A DNA stretch of 64,000 nucleotides from Ophiura sarsii (Eukaryota > Echinodermata > Ophiuroidea > Amphilepidida > Ophiuridae): positions 63,884,368-63,948,367 of the forward strand of contig CM069452.1 in the NCBI GenBank assembly GCA_035610835.1, given 5' to 3'. A program made the translations under genes and the position numbers. This document shows, piece by piece, positions 45,896-59,040 of this stretch. The first letter of the stretch is position 1. Each line of letters begins with the position of its first letter. The notes under the pieces are model-generated. The model saw nothing but the letters and a program-made list of their open reading frames with translations, was not told the DNA's origin and made no database searches.

Positions 45896-46570
45896 ATATT
45901 AATTTGGCCTATTTTTTCATTATGACTGTGTAAGACAAAATAGATCAAGACTCATGCCTACCGTAAAGATATTGGTTAATTCAGGTTATTAATATTTTTA
46001 ATTCTTTCTTTGTTAATTATAAGTTTGCAATTTTATCTGATAATTTGATCTCCCATGAACTTACCATGATCATTCGATATACTTTTTTGACAGAAGTATA
46101 CCACATTTAATAATGAATTGTACTTGAAGACAATACGCTAATTGTCATCAGCTATAGTCTAAAACAAATTGACCTCCCGTTATGTTCAGGAAGCAGGTGG
46201 AAAAAGTAACAAGTTCCAAATCTTTACTATTTACTCATACAGACAATCCTACACCTTTTGATGTGTACCAAACCCAACGAATGTTATTGGGCAATCTGTG
46301 TACACCCCATGTTACCCACAAGATTATTGTCACCAAGCTAGTTTGTAATGACCTTTGACCCCTTTCTGTCAACACTTTAAACTATTTAATGCTGTTTTTG
46401 GAATAACGCAATCTGAGGCAATCTGAGGATCAATCAATGGCGGTCAATCTGAAGATCTCTACAATGGCGGTCTGTGGACAGGTAATAAATAGTGGGAGAG
46501 ATGTGTGACTTTGCACAGGGACTTTTAAAAGATGTCTCAAGGGTCACATAACAAAAACAGTTTCTGACTC

Positions 46571-46612
46571 CTTCACTTCTGGGTGATTTCAAGAACTTTT
46601 TGATACCCCCTC
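46571..46612. repeat. Solo terminus of the 15280-15878 element family
   Basis: CTTCTGGGTGATTTCAAGAA followed by CTTTTTGATACCCCCTCG and TA. Confidence 0.8.
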
Positions 46613-46619
46613 GTAAAAC

Positions 46620-47078
46620 AATACCATCGCTATTTATTGAACCTTTTCTTAAAAACGCCCTCTATGTAAATATTATTTGCGTTATGTATCATGCATGCTA
46701 TGTACAGGGGAACACTGTCTGACGTAAAATGCTGACCGCGGCTCGATCAGCATTTTTGAATCGACGTTTTGTTGTACAAAGAGGGCTGATTTTTCTTAAT
46801 TCTTACAAGTGTAAGTTCATACATGTAATATAAAAATGTACAAATCCCCGTTTTATCAAAACTGAGGGCGCAGCCTCCAACATATCTTGCGTGTCTCTTT
46901 GTACAGGTTGTAACTCTTGTAAAAGGTAAACAAAATAACATAAATCATGCTTTTTAATAATTTGAAGAAGTGTAAGTTCATACATGTAATACAATTGTCA
47001 AAATATACCAATCCCAGTTTTTATCATAATTGAGGGCGCAGCCTCCAACACATCACTTAGTGCCCCTTTAAGGTTAAT
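46620..47078. mobile_element. Rearranged copies of the 21165 MITE family
   Basis: GTGTAAGTTCATACATGTAA and GAGGGCGCAGCCTCCAACA each occur twice, and the block ends CTTAGTGCCCCTTTAA, the inverted MITE end. Confidence 0.7.
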
Positions 47079-47220
47079 GTCTACCGTAAACAACAACAAA
47101 ACAAAACAAAATTTAAGTCCTACAAAGTTCATTTTGGATATGTTGACACTATGACCATATAACAGGATTATTTTAATATTGTGCACAAACATTCTTTAAA
47201 AAAGACAATCGTCTCTGATT

Positions 47221-47290
47221 TGTGAAGATCTCAAGGTATAGTTTAGATATATTAGATATACCTAAACTATACCTTTAATAGATCTTCACA
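47221..47290. repeat. 70-nt hairpin
   Basis: TGTGAAGATCT and AAGGTATAGTTTAG pair with CTAAACTATACCTT and AGATCTTCACA: 25 pairs, one small asymmetric bulge, a 15-nt loop. Confidence 0.8.
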
Positions 47291-48152
47291 TTCCATACTA
47301 ATAACTAATGGAAACGCTAGTACAAAGTATAAGGTACATTTATTTTAATATCATAATCAAAATAATCTTAATCAAATTCCAATTCTTACCGTATACTTTT
47401 GTCGTATAATCAGTCTTAACATTGGCTAAACATCATTTCTGTATCCTACTTAACTTGTTTCTATTTATAGTTTGTCATGATTTCCCAAATGACTCACTGG
47501 TTAACCGTTGACTTTTTAACCTGGATTCTTATTTTACCTCTATTGAAAGTATATTGTTTTTTCTGAACAGGTTAGTCGTTAACGAAGAATGATACACAAT
47601 TAATCCTTAACACGGTTAAGTGGAGGCCAAATAACACGCTTGGTTTGAGCCCAGATTTTTGTATCTGTTTATGGTCTGCACTAGTACTATGTCAGCCGGT
47701 ATCAGATGGCGGCGACGATTTGCCTAAATCTGCAATTAAAGGTATTTGGTGCATGCGCCTCTATACGCGCTCTGTCTCTCAGCTGATATGTTGCCGATCT
47801 TAATCTCGTAATTCTAATTGCTACGTGCGCGTAAAACTCACGCCTGCGTGGAGCGTGGCCGATATTTAAATTATCACGCGCAAATTAGAGACAAAGAAAA
47901 CCCTTCGCATGTGAATGTATAAGGATGATTTCGTCTTCATGGTTGGTATCGGTACATACATGTGCCACCAAACATGCAGAATGATTTAAAGTTTAGTTTT
48001 AACCATTATAGTGCACTTGTTCGGATCAATAACAAAATATGAAGTTGTTAAGGTGCATGATACGGCACTGCACCATATGCACCGGACTGTTTATATTCAC
48101 TGATTGCTGTCTACTGAAGATAGCAAATATAGTATGGATCGCTAAATGTTAT

Positions 48153-48371
48153 CAGGCCTAGAAATAACACCCGCCCGCCCGCCTTTAGCAGGTCACTTTT
48201 GCAGTCGGCGAGTTAAGGTACAAAGGTACCCGCCCAACTGGCTGGTAACATTTTGTGAACTCACAGTGTAAGTGTGTTACACTGGCTGAATGGAATTTCT
48301 GTTCGGCAGGTACTTTTTGTGAGTTACCTGCCCGATTGGCTGGTTTAAAAAAATCTGAAGTTGCAGCCCTG
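48153..48371. mobile_element. 219-bp non-autonomous hAT element with 8-bp target duplication
   Basis: AATGTTAT at 48145-48152 and 48372-48379 are identical. Ends CAGGCCTAGAAAT and, inverted, CAGGGCTGCAACTT. Inside, CCCGCC-rich and CTGGCTGG repeats. Confidence 0.85.
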
Positions 48372-48509
48372 AATGTTATCTAGCATTGCTGGTGCATATA
48401 CAAACATTCTTTACCGGGATGGAGGAGGGGAGCGGTGGGGTTGGGGTGTAATTGTAAATGGTTTGTGACTAACTGACTTCAGCCAAGGCAGCATTTACAG
48501 CAACTCGTT

Positions 48510-48516
<7 letters not shown>

Positions 48517-48541
<25 letters not shown>
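48517..48541. repeat. Poly(G) tract
   Basis: About 25 G in intergenic DNA. Confidence 0.9.
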
Positions 48542-50503
48542 TTATGATAAGTAAAAACACGGACATATTATTTAAAAACTTAGTCTTAAACAGCTAAAAT
48601 GTTTAGTCAATTCTCATTGGTTCTCAGAAAAATCGGCGACATTTATATCAAACAACTTTTAACACGGCGTGCATTAATTAGCGTGACCACCCTCACGCAT
48701 TGCATGATAAGTAAAGTTTTCTTCCATTACGCGCAGTTCTGCAGCGCTTTTCTTGCGTGCTTAGGCGGCGGCGAATTACGCCGACGCACGGTGTACTTAC
48801 CGCATGGAATATATATAACCAAAAATCTATAATCTCCGGGTCGCTTTTAAATCTTACAAATAATTAGGTTAATACTGCAAACAAAGTGGAACATGTCGCG
48901 AAAAACAGCTAGTCAGAACTCAAAATGTGGCTTCAATCATTCCCCTCCCCTTTCAATCATTCCCCTCCCCTTTCATTAAAATCAACAGTGCCGTGCATAA
49001 AGCCAACTCTACAACATAACAGAAGTCATCGAAGTTTTAAAGGTGCTCGGTATGTCATCGCTGTAACTAATTAAATATGTTGCTTTATCTTTTGTTTCAA
49101 CAAAGAACGTCATCGATAATCTGAATATCCCATTGTTGAAAAAGAAATGTTGAATCCGTGAATAAAGGCCCGCCCACGGTCTGTAGACCGTGAGCGAAAA
49201 CAATACTTTTATTATTTAACTAACATGACACATTCAGCACTCTCCCGTGACTGTTAAATGAACACAAACACAACTCAACAAGGGCAGATCCAGCACATCA
49301 AAAAAGTGCCACTTGGGATCACATTGCACATTGGAACCATCGGGTATAAAGCGTCGCGAGTATTGCGATCGGAGCGCCCTAGTTTTGGGAATGTTCTTTA
49401 AATTGCTGTTTTATTATTTTTATTTTGGTTTTGTCTTGTTTTGTTTCTGTTTTGTGTTAGTTTGCTTTTGTTTTGTTTATGTGTTTTATTTGTTTTATTT
49501 GTATTTTACCTGTTTGTTTGAGTATTTTCTGCGTAATGCCGTTTATTTGATTCTCTTTGGTCATTGTATGCCGTATTTTCTATAATATACCTATATTAAA
49601 ATATTTAATTTTCTTACCTTCGGATCTGATTGATGTTGTGCAGTATGCCTAAAACGTAAATTCTAAAGTAACACATTGTTTATATTACATTAGTATATTT
49701 AATTCGTCGCCGAAAGAAAAAATGTAATTGTAACTGAGTGACCTCTTTTTGACCTGGGTAGTGTTGTTAATTTGTTCTTGTCTCATCAAAGCACACGCCA
49801 TGAAACAACCCCGGTTGAAACTGGAGCATGTATTAAATAAAAATCGCGTAAGCCGAGAACCACGCCATTTAGATATGAGCCCTGTAGGAGCAAAAAGTTC
49901 AAGTGACCTTATTTTGACATTTGATCTAATTGTGATGATAGACTTAATCAAACCGCACACGGTTGGGACAAGTCCGGTCCTTTCTTGTAAAAATGTTGCA
50001 ATAAAGTTGAAGGTTGCGAATACGTCACGTGTTTGTTTGTTGGTATGTAACTAACTTTGAAACCCTTGTGACCGTTACAACCTTATAACATACACAATAA
50101 CATGTACATCCCAACCTTACAACCAATAAAATAGGCAGTGTAATTCATTAGTTGTTTTAAACTCTAGCAATTAAAATGGGTTTCGAAGGATTATGCATGT
50201 AAGGAGTTAAATATTTAGCTAACTTGTACTTCTTCATAGTACTAAATAAAACAACATATTCAAAACAAATGACACAGGTTAATACGAATCAGGCCATATT
50301 TAGACAGTGTATGATGTACATGTATTTCAAAATTTATTTGGCAGCCTGTTTCTTTCAGACCCAAGTTAAACATGATTTGTATATTACAATAAATAGAACT
50401 TTGTACAAGTGGTACATAGTACTGATGATTTTTATAGATAGATGTGTTACGATTATAAGATGTACTCTCATAATAAATGTATTATATGTACTAGTATTAC
50501 TAG

Positions 50504-50554
50504 CAGGCGCGGATACAGGGGGGGGGCCCGACGGGCCCGGGCCCCCCCCCTACC

Positions 50555-50585
<31 letters not shown>

Positions 50586-50655
50586 AAAAAAAAAAAAAAA
50601 AAGGAAAAAAAAAAAGGAAGAAAAAAAGAAAGAGAGGAAGAAGAGGGGGGGGGGT

Positions 50656-50687
<32 letters not shown>

Positions 50688-51714
50688 TCACCCCTCAGAC
50701 TCCCCCTGTTCGAGCTTTTAAACAATCTATACTTAAATTAAGAAAAAATCAGTATATACGTCGTATGCTCTACTTCTTTCTTGCATTGATAACAAATATA
50801 TATTGATTGGAAATGAAGAGGTGGCTTTTTGATAAAATGTTGGTCAAAAGTATACACCAGATCGCACCAAATGAGTTCGAAAATTGAAAAAAATTCTACT
50901 TCTGAGGGGGGCACTTCCCCCCTCAGACTCCCCCCTGTTCGACCTTTCAATCATCTATACTTAAATCAAAAATATATCAGTATAATATGCTCAACTTCTT
51001 TCGTGCATTGATAAAAAACCAAAATATTTATTGGAAATGAAGAGGTGGCTTTTTGATAAAATGTTGGTCAAAAGTATACACCAGATCGCACCAAATGAGT
51101 TCGAAAATTGAAAAAAATTCTACTTCTGAGGGGGGCACTTCCCCCCTCAGACTCCCCCCTGTTCGACCTTTCAAATCATCTATACTTAAATCAAAAATAT
51201 ATCAGTATAATATGCTCAACTTCTTTCGTGCATTGATAAAAAAACAATATATTTATTGGAAATGAAGAGGTGGCTTTTTGATAAAATGTTGGTCAAAAGT
51301 ATACACCAGATCGCACCAAATGAGTTCGAAAATTGAAAAAAATTCTACTTCTGAGGGGGCACTTCCCCCCTCAGACTCCCCCTTGTTCGACCTTTCAAAT
51401 CATCTATACTTAAATCAAAAATATATCAGTATAATATGCTCAACTTCTTTCGTGCATTGATAAAAAAACAATATATTTATTGGAAATGAAGAGGTGGCTT
51501 TTTGATAAAATGTTGGTCAAAAGTATACACCAGATCGCACCAAATGAGTTCGGAAATTGAAATTTTTTCTACTTCTGAGGGGGGCACATCCCCCCTCAGA
51601 CACCCCCCTGTCCGAGCATAGCTCGGAAGGCGGTGCTGCGCACCGCTTGGATGGTACCGGCAACAATTATTTTTTTTGGGCCCCCCCCGTAAAATTTTCA
51701 TGGATCCGCCACTG
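50504..51714. mobile_element. 1.2-kb non-autonomous hAT element with internal 224-bp tandem repeats
   Basis: ATTACTAG at 50496-50503 and 51715-51722 is an exact 8-bp duplication. Ends CAGGCGCGGATACAGGGG and, inverted, CAGTGGCGGATCCATG. Four tandem units of 224-225 bp carry AAGAGGTGGCTTTTTGATAA at 50816, 51040, 51265 and 51489. Poly(A) and poly(G) runs fill the left side. Open frames repeated across units are not genes. Confidence 0.88.
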
Positions 51715-51740
51715 ATTACTAGCATAACTATACCTATATA

Positions 51741-52824
51741 CAGGGTGTCTCAAAAGTCTATGCACGTTTTTGAAGAGTCATATCTCATAAAATATAAATC
51801 ATATGGTATAAATTTAACCATATTTTGATAGACGAGACTTAGGAAATTATTTTGATACCAAACACAACCCTATTGGTGAACCCACAACATTATGAAACTG
51901 GTTGAAAGTTTTTGGCCAGACCAACCCATACCAAGTACCACACATTGTTGCTAAAACAGGTGCGCATAAATTAACAGTATAAAAGCAACGTTGCGCATTA
52001 GTCACAGTTCCCTGCTTACCTTGCAACATTAATGTTATTACCAAACTCGGTCCCTCATAACATAAATAGGTGTATTAGACAACATTGCACAGCAAAAGTC
52101 TTCATTTAAGATGGTTAACAGCATAAGCTAATACAAATATGGTTCTACGCTAAATCAAATTTAGTTCAACTTACTCAACAAAAATTCAGAAAACATTTCA
52201 AAGTGAAACGCGCACCAGGAAGAATATCCATTCTGAAGTTGGTGGATACATTTTTGAACAGGAACTGTACATGATTTGTATCGATGTGGTAGAAAGACTG
52301 GTAGATCAACAAGTCACATTGATGTCATAAGACATGCAGTAGCCAAAAGTCCAAAGAGATCAATTCGCCGACCTTCCGCAGAAAACAAGATTAAAATATC
52401 AACTTTTCACAGAATTATGCGTAAGGACTTGAAGTTTCCATTCAAGATTCAGATCAAACAAAACATTAAAGCATCGGTCAGATATAGTTTGTTATTATGA
52501 TAGGATCACTGTAATGTAAAATTATAAATATTACAATTGACGGATCACTTTCCGTGTAACCAACTCTACCCGTCTTTTTGTTAATCTCAATAGGTATATA
52601 ATGGATTTATGAACTTTATTCCTCCGAAGTATAAAATTACATTTTTGCAGTAATACATATTTTACTTCTATGGTGGCATTACAAACAGCTGTTACTCCAA
52701 TGTTTGGTATCAACATTATTTCCCACATCTCCTCTTTCTAAATATGTATTCATATTTTCAATACGACTTATATTTTGTGAAATACAAAGCTTCAAAGTCA
52801 TGCATAGACTTTTGGGACACCCTG
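51741..52824. mobile_element. 1.08-kb TIR element with transposase relic
   Basis: CAGGGTGTCTCAAAAGTCTA and the right end complement CAGGGTGTCCCAAAAGTCTA, TA on each side. Contains the transposase remnant at 52150-52490. Confidence 0.87.
52150..52490 (+). pseudogene. Transposase N-terminal HTH relic (IS630/Tc1-mariner type)
   Basis: Plus-strand QKFRKHFKVKRAPGRISILK, a frameshift near 52255, then TGTVHDLYRCGRKTGRST, SPKRSIRRPSAENKIKISTF and HRIMRKDLKF. The order (helix-turn-helix, GRPRTS-like linker, SxRRxSxxxxIxxxTxHRIL) is that of N-terminal domains in a mariner-related family seen in arthropods and other invertebrates. The catalytic DDE/D part is missing. Confidence 0.65.
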
Positions 52825-52826
52825 TA

Positions 52827-54660
52827 TTTACTGATATAATACTGACCAGTCCCTTGTATCCATAGTACCATGCTCTACTTATTCCAAAAGCTAGCATTCC
52901 TGTAATTTGCACATAACCTCTGATCTAAGTTGTCCTCTGCTCTACCCCATATAGCCTATAGCTACTAGAGCTGCCCAACCCAATCTCTCACAAGGCGAGT
53001 TTTACATGTTTTACTGAATGTACTGATGTTTTGTGCATTCTGATGACACATTAAATTTTATACATAAATTTAATACTTCCAGAGCAGATTCATTTACTGT
53101 AATTAGCGAATATGAGTTCAACAAGATGTTTAACGACGGTAAACTTGTGCAAGTCTTTCCTCCAATCCACTCCTTTGCTTTCGTCCCTCTGTAACACAAA
53201 CTTGGCCTAGTTATTTGTTGGAGGACCATAATGCGTTTGTTAACAGTTGAGTGATAACCTGTATGTAGTGAAAAGTTTCATGCTACCAAGCTGGGTGATA
53301 GTAGCATTGGCCAAAGCTATGACATTTCGTAGTAACAATGACCATGTTTTAATATTATTTTAATCATTTCTCCACAATAACAACAAGATATATGTTCATG
53401 TTTTCGTATCAAGATCTCATATACATTTTAAAGACATCTGGGTACAAATACCGACATAAAATGCATGAAAGAAATTCATAGACTCCACCAAAAAATCTGA
53501 ATCTGAATTCAAATGTCAAAGTCTTAGGACTTAAAAAGAACCCTCAGTGAACATTGGTGCATGTCCTACTAGAATGCCTTTAAAAGACTGCAAGGGTGCA
53601 GTGTTGTATATCTTTTACTTGTTTACAGGCTTGCCTGTATGGATTTCCTCCTCGGATTGAAATAGGTCTTGAGAGAACTTACCTTACAAATTACCCCAAC
53701 CAACAACAATTGATATGGAGGATCCGACATCCGACTGTGTAAGCCGAAATAGCAGTGGGTTTTTTCTTTCTTTTTTGTATTTTGGCTTTATAAATATGAA
53801 ACTTGGCTAGTAATATCATAAGTTTGAGCGTAATCGTAAGGGGTTCCTAAAATAACTATTTGAGGTGATTTACTAATATTGCATGACGCTATTTTACTGT
53901 TTAAATACCATTAAAAGAAATCAGAAATGTTTTACAATATCACATTAGGTGAGCTGCTGAAACAGCATTAGTTGTTAGCTGTTTATCAATAGCAAACTTT
54001 TTGTAGCTAGTATGTGGTTTATTACTCTGAACTGAAGCCATTGAATATTTGTATCATTTATGATTTGCATATGTTTGCCAGTCCTTTTTGTCGATTGTAA
54101 TTCCCAAATATTTTTGCCAACGTATATGATGTTTTAACAATATTTTAACAATATCTAAAACAAACCAGTTTATAAACTTTTTATTACCATATTTCTCTAT
54201 CTGTTAACAAAATATTTAAAAGGAGAGGAGCTTTGCTCAACACCTGCAACAAAACATTAAAATCAAGCGTTCATCCGGCTTGACTTGGATCGATGAGTTA
54301 ATGCGGTGATGAGATGCATAGGATTAAGAAAACTTGAAAAGATTAATAAAAGGTAGTGACAGTGTGCACGAACAGTCGTATACTCGTATCATAACCCCAA
54401 AGTAGGCTTTAATCTTCCAATTTACTTATTTGGTTTTTACACGCAGTAAAATCAACCGAATATACACGTACAGTATATGGTCGAATCCAACGAAAAGTGT
54501 CCACGGCTAGATTTTTAGGGTCCAGTTTCAAAATGCTTCGATCTCTTATTCCTTTTCCCCACTCAAAGTCAACATATCAAGCTTGTATGGAAAAAAGTGC
54601 CATCACTAATCTCTCCAATTGACCACGTGGTGGAATGATGAAGTTGAAGGTACACTTCTC
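52827..54660. other. Intergenic, nothing recognised
   Basis: AT-rich. A short inverted piece of the 45533 repeat is at 54470-54517. Confidence 0.45.
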
Positions 54661-57600
54661 AATGTTACCTACAAATACAAGTACCATATTTTGATTAAGT
54701 GATGATTATTCCACCTATTTACATATTTCATTCCAATTTGTGATTGTTTTGTATTCAGAAGATGCTAATGCTGATAGAAAGTGATCATATTTGTCCAGGT
54801 ACTCATTTTGTTTTACATTTTAGATTCACACAGTTAGGTAGCATTTTCACGCTCTCAATAATTTGAAACATGAGGTTGAGTCACTTTGTGTACTTTCGCC
54901 AAGATGATTTTAATGAACATTTGTTTTCATGTACCTCAAAGAGGGGGAATGACCCTTTCTGTAAAATTTAGAATTTTGAGCATGCGCCCAAAACCTAAGT
55001 ACATAGAGGAATGTGGACATTTGGTATTCGAAGGTAACAGTTAATGTATACGTAGGTAAGAGAAGTAAAACTGTAATACATTAATGTTCTACTTAATCTA
55101 TGTTACATTTTGGGGTGAAATAATCATGCAGGGTTGTTAACAATATTTAAAAAAATAAATAAACATGTTAAAACATGTTTAAATCCTAATAGTATGAACA
55201 TCTTCCCATGAGTTTACTTTTAATAGATACTAGAATTTTTATTTAATGTTGAAAAAATATACAATATATAACTGTCAGTTGTAATTTTGAATAGGTTTAT
55301 TAAGAACAATATATCAGGCAACATTTTTTAAGCATCCCTATAAGAGAAAAACATGTTAAGACTTAAAACACGGTAGCTTACATTGCAATAATCAAAGTAT
55401 TTGTAGGTAACACATTTGTTCTCAACTTCAATTTCGTTGATTAAGAACAGTTGGATTCATTGATTTAACATAGGTTTAAGGGCAAACTTGTACTCGACGT
55501 AGTTGTTTATGTCCTGAATCGCGTGTGAGGGGGAATGTCGTATCAAAAGGTGTCTTACTTGACATTATAAGTGTATTTAAAAATGTGCGCTCAGCGCTGC
55601 TTTTACAAAACAATCAGAATTGCGTAATATTCAACATTTCAATAGAACAGCAAGATTAATCAAATAAACATTAAAATAATATAAAACCATGTTCCTATTT
55701 CTAAGATATAAAAGAAAACACCTAAGCATCAATAACCTCACTAGTGATAGACATATACTGTTATTATTCTTGATCTCCTAATTTGGTTAAGACATATTGA
55801 ATATAATTAACCTTTTGCACATGATAATTATGGCAGAAAATGTTTTATTATGTTAACGTATCTGATCATCCAATTTTGTTAGTGTATTTCTTGCTTGACT
55901 TTCAATTATTAAGAATGTGCGTTTAACTTCTACAAAACAGTCAGAAGTGTGTAAGTATATTCAATATCTGATTTAAGGCAGGATGATGACAACATACATA
56001 TCGTACTGGGTTAAAATTTCGTAAAGGTATAGTTAAACAATCAATTAACTAGCTAGTAATAATAATATTATTACTGATCTAATTTGGTAAAAAGCATGTT
56101 CATCATTAAATCTAAACATGACAAAAATTAAGCACATACATGTAGACACATTTGATCATTAAGCCTTGTAATCTCTACTTAACAAGTTTAGTGGTTCTTG
56201 TTGTATTCTGTGTGTAGTTAGTTCTTCAGGTCTCACATGTCGCGAGGATGAATTATATCTAATAGAACATAATTACTCTTTGTTTATTATATAGGACATT
56301 CTAGAATGTTAAGAATGAACGTTTCAATTTCCGTGTGAATCCAAAATATTTGATCGAATCAACTATTGAATAGTTCACCGAGCCATCTTTAATTAGAAGG
56401 CGAGCGGTTTCTTTTAAGCAAACAGTTTGATTTGCCTGTAACTCATAGTCTTGAATGTCAGGTTTATAAATCTGTTTTAATCAATAAAACAATTGCCTTC
56501 CTCAATTTGTTCTAAATAAAGGAGGCAAGTGGAAATTATCATTTTGAATAGCTGTTTTAAACACGAAAGCCAGATCGCTTTTTGATTCATTTAATATATA
56601 CTTTGAAATAATTTCATATCAGACCTTATATAATATATAAGTTTAATATGAGCCGAACATGTTCAAAGTCTAGAACATTCAAATATTTTGCCTTTCAGTC
56701 CACAACGGAATAAAGCACACACAACTTTCAGCAACATTCAGTTGTCAGATTATATTTAAGATATAATTTCCTAGTTTGGATTTTGTATCATTCTAAATGT
56801 CGTATACATAGTCAGTTTTTATCGAGTTTCAACCGGAGGAAGATTCCGGTTGACATAGAATCGCCAATATAATATATTTTGTCAGATGTAGACAAAATAG
56901 GAATTTTATGTTTAGAAATTCAATGTTGATTGATTTAACAACACTAATCTTATACGGTTTGCCTCGACAGAGATATTGTCGGGCGTGTGCCTTTAATTAT
57001 GATTTTCTTTTATAATCAACCACTGCTTAGTTCAATTTCACTAATTAATAAATGTCGGAAGCATTATTTCATGAGCAATTTTTGATTTGAGACTGAAATA
57101 AGTTAGGCCTACCCTTGATCCCCCCCACCTATAAAAAATAAAGGAAAAGGGTTTACTTAATTTCTTGTTCACTTAAAATACGTTTCGATGACATTACACA
57201 ACCTACTACAGCAAAAATGAAGCAAGTTATTTTATATTTGTTACACATGAATTCCATTTTCAAATACAACTACAATATAATGATCAATATTATGTACCTC
57301 AGTAGTCACTGCACTGCAATTCCAGGGGAAATTGGTTAAGTACGCATAACGACAACATCGACATAACGACATATCGACAAGCTGGTTTAAAACAATATTA
57401 CGCACCAAACCATATTATTCCCGTCTTATACATTCCTACTTACTATTTACATAATATTAGGTGCAAATGAAGGCGACAAACAATACAGGAATTGTACTAT
57501 GCTCATTAACTAATATATACGTTACCTACGAATACAAAATGGAATATGAAAATATTGATTATGAAACCAAAATTTCATGGATGCTTTGACTAAATGTACC

Positions 57601-58660
57601 CATTTTAAGACGATCAACGTGTAATCTATGGATATAAATATCATTCATTCACTCTAACACCAACAAAAATATGTTCTCGGCAAAAACAGTGTGATTACAC
57701 CATGCATTTTATTTGAATCAACACCTCCCAATTTCGTTTAATAAGGGAATATTATGTTTTCCCCTCCAAATATAAATATAATAATATAGTCAGATTGTAT
57801 GATTGCGCACTGCTTTTATGTAAAATAAAATAGTTTAGGGCCAATATACACCGTGTATATTATTGAATGTTGCCTACATATACATGTTACCTCCGAATAC
57901 AACATGAAGTCATGCACTAGATGCTGTTACTAAATATTTATTTAAACATTAATCACCCCTATTGCGATTTAAATCAACTGTCAGAGGATGTCTTTACGTG
58001 AATAGCATAAAAAACCACACTAATAGGAGTAATAAGATTGAGACAGAGGGAGGCTATATACAATCAACTTTTAAGACAACAACATATTATTAATGCACTT
58101 GTACACAAACTACAGAATTTTTGTGAAAAGTTACTTACAAAAGCTGAAAGATTGATGGAAAACTTCTCCGTTGCTTGCCGAACGCAGCGCACATTTCTAC
58201 TTTATTCCAATCGATACAAGTATGTAACAACAGAGGGAAGTACCACGGTATCTTTATTTGTATTTGAAGGTAACAGTTCATATTTCAAATTTGCCTACGA
58301 ATACAGCCTTTTATTGCTGATATTTCAAAAAATGTTGCCTTCAAAATGATAACACTTGGCACACATGTACATTGTATCACACTTCGCTTATTCTATAGAT
58401 ATCATTCACTAATCTGTGTTTATATTAAAATGGCAATGTTTTAAATAGGTATTCGGAGGTAATGCATTTTTTTTACCAAACCGATCGTTTCCGCTTTTTA
58501 AATTTCTAACAGCTTTATCAAAAAATTGACTTGAATGGGGACAATGCATTTAAGTATTCAACATATTTAGACTTCCTTACAGCACAAATTACTCTACCTC
58601 GTGCGAATTCTTCCCCGAAAGTGAGATTTATCAAAACATGTATTTGTAGGTAACGTCAAA
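54660..58660. promoter_or_regulatory. Intergenic cluster of a 15-bp motif, GTTACCTACRAATAC
   Basis: Forward copies at 54665, 57521, 57886 and (partial, TTGCCTACGAATAC) 58291; reverse copies at 55024, 55046 (weaker), 55397, 58260, 58449 and 58640. They may be binding sites or ends of small elements. No other annotation explains this 4-kb stretch. Confidence 0.4.
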
Positions 58661-58769
58661 ACTTACCGCGGCGAAAAAAATCACAACAATTCAGGGGATT
58701 GATCGAAAGTAACAAAAATTAAAAGAGGCATTCTTGAGATATCCAGCAATCAATCAGGCAAAATTATTT

Positions 58770-59040
58770 CCACTTAAGCTCGTTTTCACCTAAACGGTTA
58801 TATGTCTAACAAAAAACCTTAACAACTATTTTGTAAAGAGGGTAAAAAATAGCAGGTTTATTGCTCGTATACGCCCAAATGTGCATTTAAGTTAGTCATG
58901 TTATATATGGCGCGAACCGTCTCATCGAGGCGGATACGTATAACACAAAAATAAAATTGTCAAGATATAGATTATTTTATTATAGGCCTGAACATCACGT
59001 GTACACTTTTCGTTGGATTCGACCATATATACATGTACAA
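58770..59040. repeat. Dispersed repeat, copy 2
   Basis: Same orientation as 45533-45808. It carries the AATAAA candidate for the RTK gene. Confidence 0.85.
58976..58981 (-). terminator. Candidate polyadenylation signal of the RTK gene
   Basis: AATAAA on the minus strand, about 560 nt after the RTK stop codon. It lies in a dispersed repeat also present at 45533-45808, so its use is uncertain. Confidence 0.25.

Noticed and set aside
50224..50741. Open frames rich in Lys, Gly or Pro
   Set aside because: Produced by the poly(A) and poly(G) runs of the hAT element; no domain and no conserved start.
50829..51460. Three near-identical small proteins in tandem (MIKCWSKVYTRSHQ...)
   Set aside because: They are the 224-bp non-coding repeat units read in one frame; the unit boundaries and the hAT ends explain them.
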